DNA of 64,000 nt, taken from Halococcus sediminicola (GTDB lineage: Archaea; Halobacteriota; Halobacteria; Halobacteriales; Halococcaceae). The stretch spans positions 186,001-250,000 of the forward strand of contig NZ_BBMP01000007.1 in NCBI RefSeq assembly GCF_000755245.1, in the 5' to 3' direction. The position numbers and the translations under genes are program-made. This document shows, one piece after another, positions 53,709 through 62,428 of the stretch (position 1 is the first letter of the stretch; each line of letters starts with the position of its first letter). The notes under the pieces were generated by a model. It was not told the DNA's origin, made no database searches, and worked only from the letters and a program-made list of their open reading frames with translations.

Positions 53709-54419
53709 TCAGTCGAGCGTGAACGAGCCGTCGTCGTCGAGGACGTGGACTTCGCTGTCGGGCGCGCGCTCGGCGACCGCATCGGCGAACTCCTGTGGGT
53801 CGGCTTCGAGCGGCGGCATGGTATCGTAGTGCATCGGGAACACGTGGGGCGCTTCGAGCCACTCGGCGGCGATGGCGGCCTGCCAGATCCCCATCGTGAA
53901 GTGGTCGCCCATCGGGAGTGCCACGGCATCGGGCTGAAGGTACGGAGCGATGACGTCCTTCATCTCGCTCATCAAACCTGTGTCGCCGGCGTGATAGAAC
54001 GAGGTCCCCGTGCCGTCGGGACCCGGCTGTTCGTCGCTGACGAGATAGCCCGCGGGATTGCCGAGTTCGTACTCGTAGCCCATGTCGATGCCGCTGGTGT
54101 GATCGGCCCGGTGCATCGTCACGTAGGCGTCGCCACATTCCACAGTTCCCCCGATGTTCATCCCGATGGTGTCGTCGGCACCCATCTCCGCTTCGACGTA
54201 GGCGGCGACTTCGACCGGGGCGACCACCGTCGCATCCGTGAATTCGCCGACGTGGGCGATGTGGTCGGCGTGGCCGTGGGTCAGGAGTACGTAGTCGGGT
54301 TGGTCGATGTCCGCCGGCTCCATTTCGGTATGCGGGTTGTCGAAGAAGGGGTCGATGAGCAGACTGGTGTTTCCGACTTCGAGATACCACGTCGAGTGAC
54401 CGTGCCAGGTGAGTTCCAT
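53709..54419 (-). CDS. Metal-dependent hydrolase, UPF0173 (MBL fold)
   Basis: A 236-residue metallo-beta-lactamase-fold protein of the UPF0173/UlaG-like group: [68 protein letters not shown] and HYDTMPPL. All metal-binding residues are present. Relatives act on lactones or phospho-esters; the substrate is unknown. The minus-strand box GTATTAAGTG (54445-54454) supports the ATG at 54419 over the longer frame. Confidence 0.9.
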   Translation of the reverse strand: MELTWHGHSTWYLEVGNTSLLIDPFFDNPHTEMEPADIDQPDYVLLTHGHADHIAHVGEFTDATVVAPVEVAAYVEAEMGADDTIGMNIGGTVECGDAYVTMHRADHTSGIDMGYEYELGNPAGYLVSDEQPGPDGTGTSFYHAGDTGLMSEMKDVIAPYLQPDAVALPMGDHFTMGIWQAAIAAEWLEAPHVFPMHYDTMPPLEADPQEFADAVAERAPDSEVHVLDDDGSFTLD

Positions 54420-54496
54420 TGCACTCCGGAGTTCTCGCGTCACGCACTTAATACTGTAGGCGAGCGTGTGGACGGAGAACACGGACGGATGCGTGT

Positions 54497-54505
54497 GTAT
54501 TTATC
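54497..54505 (+). promoter_or_regulatory. BoxA of the 54529 FAH-family gene
   Basis: GTATTTATC is centred 28 nt before the ATG at 54529. It rules out the in-frame start at 54466. Confidence 0.55.
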
Positions 54506-54528
54506 AGGGCCGGCGACGAGAGGCGGCC

Positions 54529-55296
54529 ATGCACCGCGTCAGGTTCCGCGACCCCGAGGGTGAGGTTCGCACCGGCGAGTGGGATGCCGAGGAAAGTCGC
54601 ATCACCGCCAACGCCGGTCCGACGGGGAGAGTCGCCTTTCCGGACGACACGTTTTCGCCGGGGGAAGTCGACGTACTCGCCCCGACCGAACCGTCGAAGA
54701 TCGTCTGTGTCGGTCTCAACTACGAGGATCACGCCGAAGAGCAAGGTAGTGAGATTCCCGAGCGCCCGATGCTCTTCTTGAAGGGACCGAACGCCGTGGC
54801 GAGCCACAACCAGACCGTGGAACTCCTCCCGGGGAAGGAGCGCATCGACTACGAGGCCGAACTCGGCGTCGTTATCGGCACCGAGTGTCGCAACGTCGCC
54901 GAGGACGATGCGATGGACGTCGTGGGCGGCTACACGTGTGTCAACGACATCTCGAACCGCGACGACCAGTCGATCGAGCAGAACTGGGTGCGCGGGAAGG
55001 CCTTCGACGGCGCTGCGCCGATGGGACCGCTACTCGCCACTCCCGACGAGGTGCCAGAAGACGCGAGCATCGAACTCCGGGTCAACGGCGAGCGCAGACA
55101 GCACTCTTCGAGGGATCAGTTCATCTTCTCGATACCCGAACTCGTCGCGGAGATCACCGCCTATATGACCCTCGAACCGGGCGACGTCATCTCGACGGGA
55201 ACGCCCGCCGGCGTCGGACCGCTGTCGGACGGCGATCGCGTGGCCGTCGAGATCGAGGGCGTCGGCACGCTCTCGCATTCGGTCACGATTCCATGA
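54529..55296 (+). CDS. Fumarylacetoacetate hydrolase-family protein (acylpyruvase/HHDD isomerase-like)
   Basis: A 255-residue FAH-fold enzyme. Its N-terminal small domain precedes the core KIVCVGLNYEDHAEE, RPMLFLKGPNAV, ERIDYEAELGVVIG (metal Glu pair), GGYTCVNDISNRD and ISTGTPAGVGPL. This is the shorter, bacterial acylpyruvate hydrolase/HpcE-like type, different from the longer family member at 28406. It may act in oxaloacetate tautomer or aromatic ring-fission metabolism. Its last 14 bases overlap a convergent membrane-protein gene. Confidence 0.9.
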   Translation: MHRVRFRDPEGEVRTGEWDAEESRITANAGPTGRVAFPDDTFSPGEVDVLAPTEPSKIVCVGLNYEDHAEEQGSEIPERPMLFLKGPNAVASHNQTVELLPGKERIDYEAELGVVIGTECRNVAEDDAMDVVGGYTCVNDISNRDDQSIEQNWVRGKAFDGAAPMGPLLATPDEVPEDASIELRVNGERRQHSSRDQFIFSIPELVAEITAYMTLEPGDVISTGTPAGVGPLSDGDRVAVEIEGVGTLSHSVTIP

Positions 55297-55750
55297 CGGA
55301 CTCGAACCAGCGCCGGAGGGTAGGGCTGACGTAGGCGATGGCTCCGAGCGCGACCAGCGCCACCCCGAGCGGGAAGACGAGCGGGTCGATGACGACACAC
55401 TGGTTCAACGACCCGATGGCCGCGTAGTAGCGCTCGCCCTGATAGGTGACGACCGCGCCCTTGCGCAGTGCGTCCGTCCGAATCGGCCCGTCGATTTCGC
55501 TCTCGCTCGTGGGGGTCCCGATGGCCTCGACGAACGCCGTGCGCTCGGGACCGGAGAGGTCGCCCGCGGCGACCGTGGGACTCCCGGTCGTGTCGCTCGG
55601 CGAACTGACTTCGAGGATCGGGTCGCCACAGAGACCGAAGTCCTCCTGAATCAGCGCGTAGCCGCCGACGACGGCCGCACCGATGCCGATGGCGAACAGC
55701 AGCGCACCCAGAAAGCGCATCGTGAAGGCGATAGCGTCCGTACGATTCAT
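55283..55750 (-). CDS. Two-span membrane protein, unknown function
   Basis: A 155-residue protein with a transmembrane helix near each end (about 12-33 and 122-143). The outer loop of about 90 residues has two cysteines (FGLCGDP, NQCVVID) that could form a disulfide. The loop contains GAVVTYQGERYYAAIG. No family recognised. The 3' end overlaps the FAH gene by 14 bases. Confidence 0.7.
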   Translation of the reverse strand: MNRTDAIAFTMRFLGALLFAIGIGAAVVGGYALIQEDFGLCGDPILEVSSPSDTTGSPTVAAGDLSGPERTAFVEAIGTPTSESEIDGPIRTDALRKGAVVTYQGERYYAAIGSLNQCVVIDPLVFPLGVALVALGAIAYVSPTLRRWFESVMES

Positions 55751-55843
55751 TCGATACCGGCCTCTCGCCCGGGTCGATTATGTGCTTTCGGATGTCAGCA
55801 ACCGGGCGATGGGGGACGAACCACGCCCGGAGGCGTGTGAGTA

Positions 55844-55853
55844 CGCTTAAACC
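55844..55853 (+). promoter_or_regulatory. BoxA of the hisC operon
   Basis: CGCTTAAACC is centred 27 nt before the hisC ATG. Confidence 0.55.
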
Positions 55854-55874
55854 CCGTCACCCGTTTTTCGAACC

Positions 55875-56963
55875 ATGCAGCCACGCGACCTCTCGAATCA
55901 CACCGTGTACGCGGCGGGCCGAGGTAGCGAGGAGGTCGCCCGCGAGCTGGATCTCGCGCCCGACGAACTGGTGACACTCTCCTCGAACGAGAACCCGCAC
56001 GGCCCGAGTCCGGCGGCGGCCGCCGCCATCCGCGACGGTGCCGAAACGGTCCACACCTACCCCAAGAGCGTACACACCGACCTCACGGAGCGCATCGCCG
56101 AGCGCTGGGCGGTCGATCCAGCACAAATCTGGCTCGCCAACGGCGGCGACGGCGCGCTCGATTACCTCTCGCGCGCGCTGCTCGACCCCGGCGATTCGGT
56201 ACTCGTCTCTCGCCCCGGATTCGCCTACTACGCGATGAGCGCGCGCTATCATCACGGTCGTGTGAACACCTACGAACTGGAGCGATCGAACGGGTTCGCA
56301 CAGACACCCGAGACCGTCCTCGACGCCTACGACGGCGAGCGTATCGTCTATCTCACGAGCCCGCACAACCCGACCGGCACGACCGCGAGCCTCGACACCA
56401 TAGAGCAGGTGGCCGAAGAAACCGACGAGGAAACCTTGATAGTGGTCGACGAGGCTTACGGCGAGTTCGCCGACGTTCCGAGCGCGCTCGCGCTCGTCGA
56501 GGGTCGAGAGGGATGGAACGCCCGCGATGACGTCGCCGTGCTCAGGACGTTCTCGAAGGCCTACGGGCTGGCGGGCGTGCGACTCGGCTACGCCGTGGTG
56601 CCCGACGAATGGGCCGGGGCGTACGCGCGCGTGAACACGCCGTTCGCGGCCAGCGCGCTCGCCTGTCGGGCGGGTCTCGCTGCGCTCGACGACCGCGAAC
56701 ACGTCGAAAAAACCGTCGAGACGGTCCGGTGGGCGCGCGAGTTCGTGATGGACGAACTCGACGCAGACACATACCCGAGCGCGGGCAACTTCGTGCTCGT
56801 CGACGTGGGCGACGCCACGACGGTCGCGGAGGCCGCCAAACGGAAGGGCGTGATCGTCCGGGACTGTTCGAGTTTCGAACTCACCGACTGCATCCGGATC
56901 TCCTGTGGCACGCGCGAGGAGACCCAGCGCGCGGTCGAGGTGATAAACGAGGTGCTCGCATGA
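55875..56963 (+). CDS. hisC: Histidinol-phosphate aminotransferase
   Basis: A 362-residue fold-type I aminotransferase for histidine synthesis. HisC features are SSNENPHGPS near the start, YPKSVHTDL, LANGGDGALDYL, SPHNPTGT, VDEAYGEF and the Schiff-base Lys in RTFSKAYGLAGVRLGY. First gene of a tight operon: it overlaps the kinase gene by ATGA (56960-56963). Confidence 0.94.
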   Translation: MQPRDLSNHTVYAAGRGSEEVARELDLAPDELVTLSSNENPHGPSPAAAAAIRDGAETVHTYPKSVHTDLTERIAERWAVDPAQIWLANGGDGALDYLSRALLDPGDSVLVSRPGFAYYAMSARYHHGRVNTYELERSNGFAQTPETVLDAYDGERIVYLTSPHNPTGTTASLDTIEQVAEETDEETLIVVDEAYGEFADVPSALALVEGREGWNARDDVAVLRTFSKAYGLAGVRLGYAVVPDEWAGAYARVNTPFAASALACRAGLAALDDREHVEKTVETVRWAREFVMDELDADTYPSAGNFVLVDVGDATTVAEAAKRKGVIVRDCSSFELTDCIRISCGTREETQRAVEVINEVLA

Positions 56964-57490
56964 GTATGCGGGTCGCTATCACCGGCACGCCCGGCACGGG
57001 CAAGACGACCGCGACCGAACGCCTCGATCACGAAGTAGTACATCTGAACGACGTCATCCGCGCGGACGGACTCGATACAGGGACCGACGAGAGTCGGGAG
57101 AGTCTGGTCGCGGATATGGACGCGGTCGCGGCAGCCCTCGACGAGCGAGAAAAGGACGAAATCGAACTCGTCGAATCCCATCTCGCCCACCGGCTGCCGG
57201 CTGACCGGGTGGTCGTGCTGCGCTGTCATCCCGACGAACTCGGCGAGCGCCTCGCCGCCCGCGGTGAGTCCGAGAGGACGGTCGAGGAGAACCGCGAGAG
57301 CGAGGCGCTCGACGTGATCCTCGCCGAAGCCGTCGAGAGCCACGGACTCGATAGCGTCTACGAGATCGACGCGACCGAGCGCACTCCCGAGGAGACCGCC
57401 GCCGAAATCGAGCGGGTCGTCGCCGGCGAGCGCGAACCGAGCGCCGGGACGGTCTCGTTTCTCGACGCGGTGTCGGTAGAGCGCCGATGA
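56960..57490 (+). CDS. AK6/Fap7-type adenylate kinase-ATPase
   Basis: A 176-residue P-loop kinase of the AK6 (Fap7/hCINAP) family: GTPGTGKTTATERL Walker A, HLNDVIR, VESHLAHRLPADRVVVLRCHP and ENRESEALDVIL. Family members phosphorylate AMP and, in eukaryotes and archaea, help small-subunit ribosome maturation. It is sandwiched between hisC and a CDP-alcohol transferase with ATGA overlaps on both sides. An ATG two codons in (56966) is also possible. Confidence 0.88.
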   Translation: MSMRVAITGTPGTGKTTATERLDHEVVHLNDVIRADGLDTGTDESRESLVADMDAVAAALDEREKDEIELVESHLAHRLPADRVVVLRCHPDELGERLAARGESERTVEENRESEALDVILAEAVESHGLDSVYEIDATERTPEETAAEIERVVAGEREPSAGTVSFLDAVSVERR

Positions 57491-58104
57491 CGCTCGACCA
57501 GTACCGCTCGCTCGCCGACAGACTGTTGGAGCCGTTCGTCGGCTTGGCCGTGCGCGCGGGGCTGACGCCGAACGCGGTGAGTGTATTGGCGTTCGCCCTC
57601 GCGGGCGGGGCTGGGGTCGCCTACACCCTCGTGGGCGGCGAGTCAGTGTGGTATTTCGTCGGCGCAGTACTCGTGGGCCTGAACGGCGCGCTCGACCTGC
57701 TCGACGGGGCGCTCGCCCGCCGGCTCGACACGGCATCACGGGCCGGCGATCTGCTCGACCACGTGCTCGACCGGTACGCCGATATCGTGCTGGTCGTCGG
57801 ACTCGCGGTGGGTATCGACAGGGAGGTTCTGGGCATCGTGGCCGTCACCGGTGTCTTGATGACCTCCTATCTCGGCACACAGGCGCAGGCGGTCGGTCTC
57901 GACCGGGTGTATGGGGGACTGCTCGGTCGCGCGGATCGCCTCGCGCTCATCGGCATCGTCACCGGACTGGCGGCGTTCGTCCAGTTCTCGATTCTCGATG
58001 TGAGCCTTGTCGGCTGGCTGCTGGTCGTGCTGGCCGTCGTCGGCCATCTGACGGCGCTCCAGCGCCTCTCGCACGCGTGGAGCGCGCTCTCGCCGGGCCG
58101 CTGA
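57487..58104 (+). CDS. CDP-alcohol phosphatidyltransferase-family protein
   Basis: A 205-residue membrane enzyme with about six helices and the full family motif D-x2-DG-x2-AR-x8-G-x3-D-x3-D (DLLDGALARRL...GDLLDHVLD). It transfers a CDP-activated archaeol to a polar alcohol. In archaea the closest proven role is archaetidylinositol-phosphate synthase; the acceptor here is inferred. Third gene of the hisC operon, overlapping the kinase gene by ATGA. Confidence 0.88.
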   Translation: MTLDQYRSLADRLLEPFVGLAVRAGLTPNAVSVLAFALAGGAGVAYTLVGGESVWYFVGAVLVGLNGALDLLDGALARRLDTASRAGDLLDHVLDRYADIVLVVGLAVGIDREVLGIVAVTGVLMTSYLGTQAQAVGLDRVYGGLLGRADRLALIGIVTGLAAFVQFSILDVSLVGWLLVVLAVVGHLTALQRLSHAWSALSPGR

Positions 58105-58115
58105 GCACGGCGGAC

Positions 58116-58125
58116 GTTTTATACG
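58116..58125 (+). promoter_or_regulatory. BoxA of the aMBF1 gene
   Basis: GTTTTATACG is a strong TATA box centred about 27 nt before the ATG. Confidence 0.6.
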
Positions 58126-58146
58126 CGCGGGTGGCCTTCTCCCGAT

Positions 58147-58668
58147 ATGGTTCAGTGTGAGATGTGCGGTGCGGAGACGGCTTCTCCGACGACGGTGAAA
58201 ATCGAAGGTGCTGAACTCGACGTCTGTGACGACTGTACGGACTTCGGTACCGAGGTCGAACAGCAGTCGACCGGGAGTGCATCCACGAAATATTCGACCG
58301 GGTCGTCGGACGGCACCAACGAATCGTCGAGCGCCGGCGATTCGGGGAGCGCGGGCGGTTCGCGCCGGCGGGACATGTTCGACGACATGGACGAGGTGGT
58401 GCAAGATTACGACGAGCGCATCCGCACCGCGCGCGAGGCGGCGGGACTGAGCCAGAAGGAACTGGCCCAGGAACTCAACGAGAAGGCGAGCCTCATCAGA
58501 AAACTCGAACGCGGCGCGAGCCTCCCGAGCGACAGCGTCCAGAGCAAGCTCGAACGCAAACTCGACATCACGCTCACCGAGGGCGGCGTCTCCGATACCG
58601 AGTGGGAGGGTGGAGCCTCCACCGGCGAGTACACCCTCGGCGACGTCGTGCAGCGCAAGGATTCCTGA
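58147..58668 (+). CDS. Archaeal multiprotein bridging factor 1 (aMBF1)
   Basis: A 173-residue transcription/translation factor. An N-terminal zinc ribbon (CEMCGAE...CDDC) is followed by a Ser/Gly-rich linker and a Cro-type helix-turn-helix (about 95-150, [28 protein letters not shown]). aMBF1 is an archaeal homologue of the eukaryotic TBP-bridging factor and binds 30S subunits. It has a strong promoter of its own. Confidence 0.93.
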   Translation: MVQCEMCGAETASPTTVKIEGAELDVCDDCTDFGTEVEQQSTGSASTKYSTGSSDGTNESSSAGDSGSAGGSRRRDMFDDMDEVVQDYDERIRTAREAAGLSQKELAQELNEKASLIRKLERGASLPSDSVQSKLERKLDITLTEGGVSDTEWEGGASTGEYTLGDVVQRKDS

Positions 58669-58714
58669 ACGACTCTACGCCGGGGCTCGTCCGGCATCGC
58701 GACCAACCTCGCAA

Positions 58715-58724
58715 CCTATTTGTC
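58715..58724 (+). promoter_or_regulatory. BoxA of tpiA
   Basis: CCTATTTGTC is centred about 27 nt before the ATG at 58746. Confidence 0.5.
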
Positions 58725-58745
58725 CGTCGCGGCTCCCCTCCAACC

Positions 58746-59393
58746 ATGTTCGTCCTCGTCAATCTGAAAGCCTACGCCACCGATCCGGTCGAGATCGCGG
58801 CCGCCGCACGTGAAGTGGCCGACGAATCGGGTGCGCGGATCGCCGTCGCGCCTCAAGCGGCCCGGCTCGCAGCGGTCGCCGACACGGGCGTCGAGACGTG
58901 GGCACAGCACGTCTCCGCCGTGGAACACGGCAGTCACACGGGAAGTACGCTCGCCGAGGCGGTGGCGGAGGCGGGTGCGACTGGCACACTCATCAACCAC
59001 TCCGAGCACCGGCTCCGCCTCGCCGACGTCGACGGGGCACTCGCCGCCGCCGACCGCGCAGGTCTCGAAACGGTCGTCTGTGCGAACAACCCCGCGCAGG
59101 TGGGTGCGGCGGCGGCGCTCGGGCCGGATGCGGTGGCGGTCGAGCCGCCGGAACTCATCGGCGGCGACCAATCGGTGAGTCAGGCCGATCCCGATATCGT
59201 CACCGAGGCGGTCACGGCGGCCGAAGCGGTCGATGACTCGGTGGACGTGCTCTGTGGGGCCGGCATCTCGTCGGGCGACGACCTCGATGCGGCGGGCGAG
59301 TTGGGTGCGGAGGGCGTGCTACTCGCCAGCGGCGTGGCGAAGGCCGACGACCCACGGGCGGCGCTTGCCGAACTGGTCGAACCGCTCTCCTGA
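58746..59393 (+). CDS. tpiA: Triosephosphate isomerase
   Basis: A 215-residue enzyme interconverting dihydroxyacetone phosphate and glyceraldehyde 3-phosphate. Catalytic Lys8 (LVNLKAY), His (NHSEHR) and Glu (VEPPELIG) are present, as are the phosphate loops [10 protein letters not shown] and LLASGVAKA. The short length is typical of archaeal TIM. The start is set by the box at 58715-58724, and the upstream in-frame region belongs to the aMBF1 shadow. Confidence 0.95.
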   Translation: MFVLVNLKAYATDPVEIAAAAREVADESGARIAVAPQAARLAAVADTGVETWAQHVSAVEHGSHTGSTLAEAVAEAGATGTLINHSEHRLRLADVDGALAAADRAGLETVVCANNPAQVGAAAALGPDAVAVEPPELIGGDQSVSQADPDIVTEAVTAAEAVDDSVDVLCGAGISSGDDLDAAGELGAEGVLLASGVAKADDPRAALAELVEPLS

Positions 59394-59473
59394 CACCGGC
59401 CACCGTGTCTCGCCCGTGGAGATGTCACTTCGGCATGAACACCATTGATGGTGGCCGTGACAGTAATCGAGGT

Positions 59474-61144
59474 ATGGCAACGCACAACTTGCCCGATTAC
59501 GAGGCCGCGCGCGGGGAGTTCTCGTGGGACGATATCTACGCCGAGGCCGACTGGGACGCCCCTGAGGAGTTCAACATCGGCCACGAGGTCTGCGACCGCC
59601 ACGCCGACGGCACAGGGAAAGTGGCACTGGAGTACGCCGGCACCGACGGCGAGCGCGAGACGCTGACGTTCGATGACCTCGCCGAACGGTCCAATCAGTT
59701 CGCAAACGTGCTCGAAAGCGAGGGCATCGAGCGCGGCGACCGGGTGTTTACCTATCTGCCACGGGTTCCGGCCCACTACGTCGCGCTGGTGGGAACCCTG
59801 AAGCGCGGCGCGGTCTTCGGCGGCGTCAACGAGCGCTTCGGTCCCGACGGCATCGCCTATCGACTCGGCGACTGCAACGGGCGCGCGGTCGTGACCACCT
59901 CCGAGAACCGCGAGACGGTCGAACGCGCGCTTGAAGACGTCCCGAGCGTCGAGACCGTTATCACGGTCGACCGGGGCGATGGCATCGCCGACGGCGACGT
60001 GGATTTCGAGGAAGCAATGGCCGACGCGAGCGCCGAATACGAGGCGGCGAAGACGGGCAGCGAGGACAACGCCCTGCTCTACTACACCAGCGGCACGACC
60101 GGGCTGGCGAAGGGTGTCCTCCACAAACACCGGTGGGTCGCCGGCGTCGCGGCCACCCAGCGCTACGCGGTCGATCTGCAAGAGGACGATCTCTACTGGT
60201 CGACCGCCGACCTCGGCTGGCTCACGGGCCCCATCAACGCCCTCGGCGCGTGGTTCTGGGGCACGAGCCAGCTCGCCTACGAAGGTGAGTTCAGTCCTGA
60301 AAAATGGGCCGACCTTCTGGACGAGTTCCCGATCAGTGTATTATTCTCGGTGCCGACTGCCTACCGGATGCTCAGGACAAACGAGGACGTGCTCTCGGGC
60401 GTCGACCTCGACCTGCGCCACGCGCTCTCGATCGGCGAGCCGCTCTCGGCCGGCGTCGTCGAGTGGGGTGAACAGGCATTGGACGTGACGATTCTGGATA
60501 CCTACGGCCAGACCGAGACCGGCAATATGGTCATCAACAACTATCCGATGATGGAACTCAGACCGGGGAGCATGGGCAAACCCCTTCCGGGTGTTGAGTC
60601 GGCCATCGTCGACCCCGAAACCGGCGAGGTGCTCGACCCCGGCGAGACGGGCGAGATCGCCCACCGGGGTGAGTTCCCCTGCTTCTTCGCCGAATACTGG
60701 GAGAACCCCGAAAAGACCGACGGCTGCTTCGTCGAGGGAAGCGATGGTGAATGGTATCTCTCGGGCGACCTCGCCCATCTCGATGAAGATGGGTATTTCT
60801 GGTTCGAGGGCCGCGCCGACGACGTGATCCTCTCCTCTGGCTACCGCATCGGTCCCTTCGAGGTCGAATCCTCGCTCGGCGAGCATCCCGCGGTGGCGGA
60901 GGCCGCGGTCGTCCCGAAACCCGACACCGAGCGCGGCAACATCGTCAAGGCCTACGTCGTGCTCACCGGCGACCACAGTGGTTCGGAAGACCTCGCCGAG
61001 GAACTGCAAACACACGTCCGCGAGGAACTGTCGGCCCACGAGTATCCCCGCGAGGTGGAGTTCGTGGACGACCTCCCCAAGACGGTGACCGGCAAGATCC
61101 GACGCACCGAACTGCGCGACAGGACGGCGGACCCGACCGAATGA
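59474..61144 (+). CDS. AMP-dependent acyl-CoA synthetase (acetate/medium-chain type)
   Basis: A 556-residue ANL-family ligase with an N-terminal Acs-like segment (FSWDDIYAEADW). Core motifs are YYTSGTTGLAKGVLHKHRW, LDTYGQTETGN, the hinge SGDLAHLDEDGYFWFEGRADDVI and the C-terminal PKTVTGKIRRTEL with catalytic Lys. The pattern is closest to medium-chain (AcsM-like) or acetate ligases. Start is the ATG at 59474. It stands apart from the two ligases at 32-36 kb. Confidence 0.92.
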   Translation: MATHNLPDYEAARGEFSWDDIYAEADWDAPEEFNIGHEVCDRHADGTGKVALEYAGTDGERETLTFDDLAERSNQFANVLESEGIERGDRVFTYLPRVPAHYVALVGTLKRGAVFGGVNERFGPDGIAYRLGDCNGRAVVTTSENRETVERALEDVPSVETVITVDRGDGIADGDVDFEEAMADASAEYEAAKTGSEDNALLYYTSGTTGLAKGVLHKHRWVAGVAATQRYAVDLQEDDLYWSTADLGWLTGPINALGAWFWGTSQLAYEGEFSPEKWADLLDEFPISVLFSVPTAYRMLRTNEDVLSGVDLDLRHALSIGEPLSAGVVEWGEQALDVTILDTYGQTETGNMVINNYPMMELRPGSMGKPLPGVESAIVDPETGEVLDPGETGEIAHRGEFPCFFAEYWENPEKTDGCFVEGSDGEWYLSGDLAHLDEDGYFWFEGRADDVILSSGYRIGPFEVESSLGEHPAVAEAAVVPKPDTERGNIVKAYVVLTGDHSGSEDLAEELQTHVREELSAHEYPREVEFVDDLPKTVTGKIRRTELRDRTADPTE

Positions 61145-61150
61145 GCGCGA

Positions 61151-61774
61151 TCAGCGGACGAGATACGGTTCGTCGCCGGGCATGAACCGCCCGAGTTCGG
61201 CCTCGCGGCGGTAGTCGGTGCCGAGCAGCGTTTCGAGCGCCTCCCGCAATCGCTCGGCGTGGCCGTCGTTCCAGCCTCCGGGATCGGCTATCGGAACGAC
61301 GAGCCAGCCGCTCCCCCGCAGCTCGGTCGCGTGAAGGGCGTCCATGTCGAGCGGTTGCGGTGGGGTACGGGCGGTGTAGGTCCGCAGGACGTGTTCGGTC
61401 GCGCGCTCGCCGACGGGAAGCAGGACGTGAGCGCCGATGGCGCGGAGTTCGGCGTCGAAAAATCGCTCGCAGTCGGCGTACGACTCCGGGGTCGGGTCGC
61501 CGGCACAGAGGTGGAGGTACGAGAGGAAGAGATCGTCGAGGGCGGGGGCGTCGGCGTCGGGATCGTCGAGCAACCCTATGTCGGCGAAGACGGCGAGCAG
61601 GCGGCGACCGGCGGCGTTCGTGAACGGGACGCCCGTATCGAGACCGCCGTGAACACCGGGATGGTCGCCGACGAGGTGCAACGCCGCGTTGGCGTCGCCG
61701 TAGCCCGCCACGAACCGTTCGCACGGCGGGCGCATGCCGAAGGGATTGCTCGTGCGGTCGGTGACGTTTTCCAC
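61151..61774 (-). CDS. Uracil-DNA glycosylase-superfamily protein
   Basis: A 207-residue protein with UDG-fold signatures: NPFGMRPPCERF, GYGDANAALHLVGDHPGVHGG (motif A) and GVPFTNAAGRRLL. Where active family-4/5 glycosylases end with an HPS motif it reads ADPGGWNDGH, and the acidic catalytic residue of motif A (GEAPG) is Asp-His-Pro. Specificity, or even activity, is uncertain. The likely start is GTG at 61774 (VENVTDRTSNPFG); a TTG-started 20-residue extension to 61834 is Arg-rich and unlikely. Confidence 0.75.
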   Translation of the reverse strand: MENVTDRTSNPFGMRPPCERFVAGYGDANAALHLVGDHPGVHGGLDTGVPFTNAAGRRLLAVFADIGLLDDPDADAPALDDLFLSYLHLCAGDPTPESYADCERFFDAELRAIGAHVLLPVGERATEHVLRTYTARTPPQPLDMDALHATELRGSGWLVVPIADPGGWNDGHAERLREALETLLGTDYRREAELGRFMPGDEPYLVR

Positions 61775-61834
61775 GACACGCGTACGACGGCGGCGGACAA
61801 AGGCGTACGGATTTCGGTCGCGGGCGGACGACAA

Positions 61835-62392
61835 TCAGTAGACGACGTACGACAGCAGATAGACGACGATGCCGAGTGCGAACGAGGTCATCCACAGCGA
61901 GGCGGCGACGCGACCGACTCGTGGATGGTTCGTTGCCGAGAGCGCCTCGACGGGCCGGGTGAGCGCGAGCAGCAGGACGTAGTAGAGCAGCGGGATGCAG
62001 ACGATGGCGAGCGAGACGTGGATGGCGAGCGTCGGGAGATAGACGAACCGATATATACTATCGGGACCCGGAAACGGTGCCGGCCCGAGCAGCGAGACGC
62101 GGTAGAGATAGAGGACGAGGAAGGTGACGAACAGTGCGAGCGAGACACCCATCAACGTGCGATGGCGGCGGACTGCGCCGCGCCTGATGGCTCGCCAGCC
62201 GGTGGCGATAGTGACGATGGCGAGGGCGCTGACGAGAACGTTCACGAGGGGAATCGCGTCGAGCACCGCCGTCGGGGCACGTGGAAGCGTTCCCTCGAAC
62301 GCTCCGAGAACGGCCCCGAAGACGAGCGCGAGCGATACCGCAGAGAGCAGTCCCGCAAGCGCCGGCACGTGATTTCGTGCGCGAAGCTCCAT
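61835..62392 (-). CDS. DUF420-family membrane protein
   Basis: A 185-residue protein with five hydrophobic helices. DUF420 landmarks include HVPALAGLLSAVSL, RRHRTLMGVSLALFVTFLVLYLYR and YLPTLAIHVSLAIVCIPLLYY, with conserved His residues that may bind heme or copper. DUF420 genes often lie near cytochrome oxidase genes, but none is present here. Confidence 0.83.
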   Translation of the reverse strand: MELRARNHVPALAGLLSAVSLALVFGAVLGAFEGTLPRAPTAVLDAIPLVNVLVSALAIVTIATGWRAIRRGAVRRHRTLMGVSLALFVTFLVLYLYRVSLLGPAPFPGPDSIYRFVYLPTLAIHVSLAIVCIPLLYYVLLLALTRPVEALSATNHPRVGRVAASLWMTSFALGIVVYLLSYVVY

Positions 62393-62428
62393 ACCTCGGG
62401 CTTGGGTGGTGGCCCGCTTGTAGTTTGG

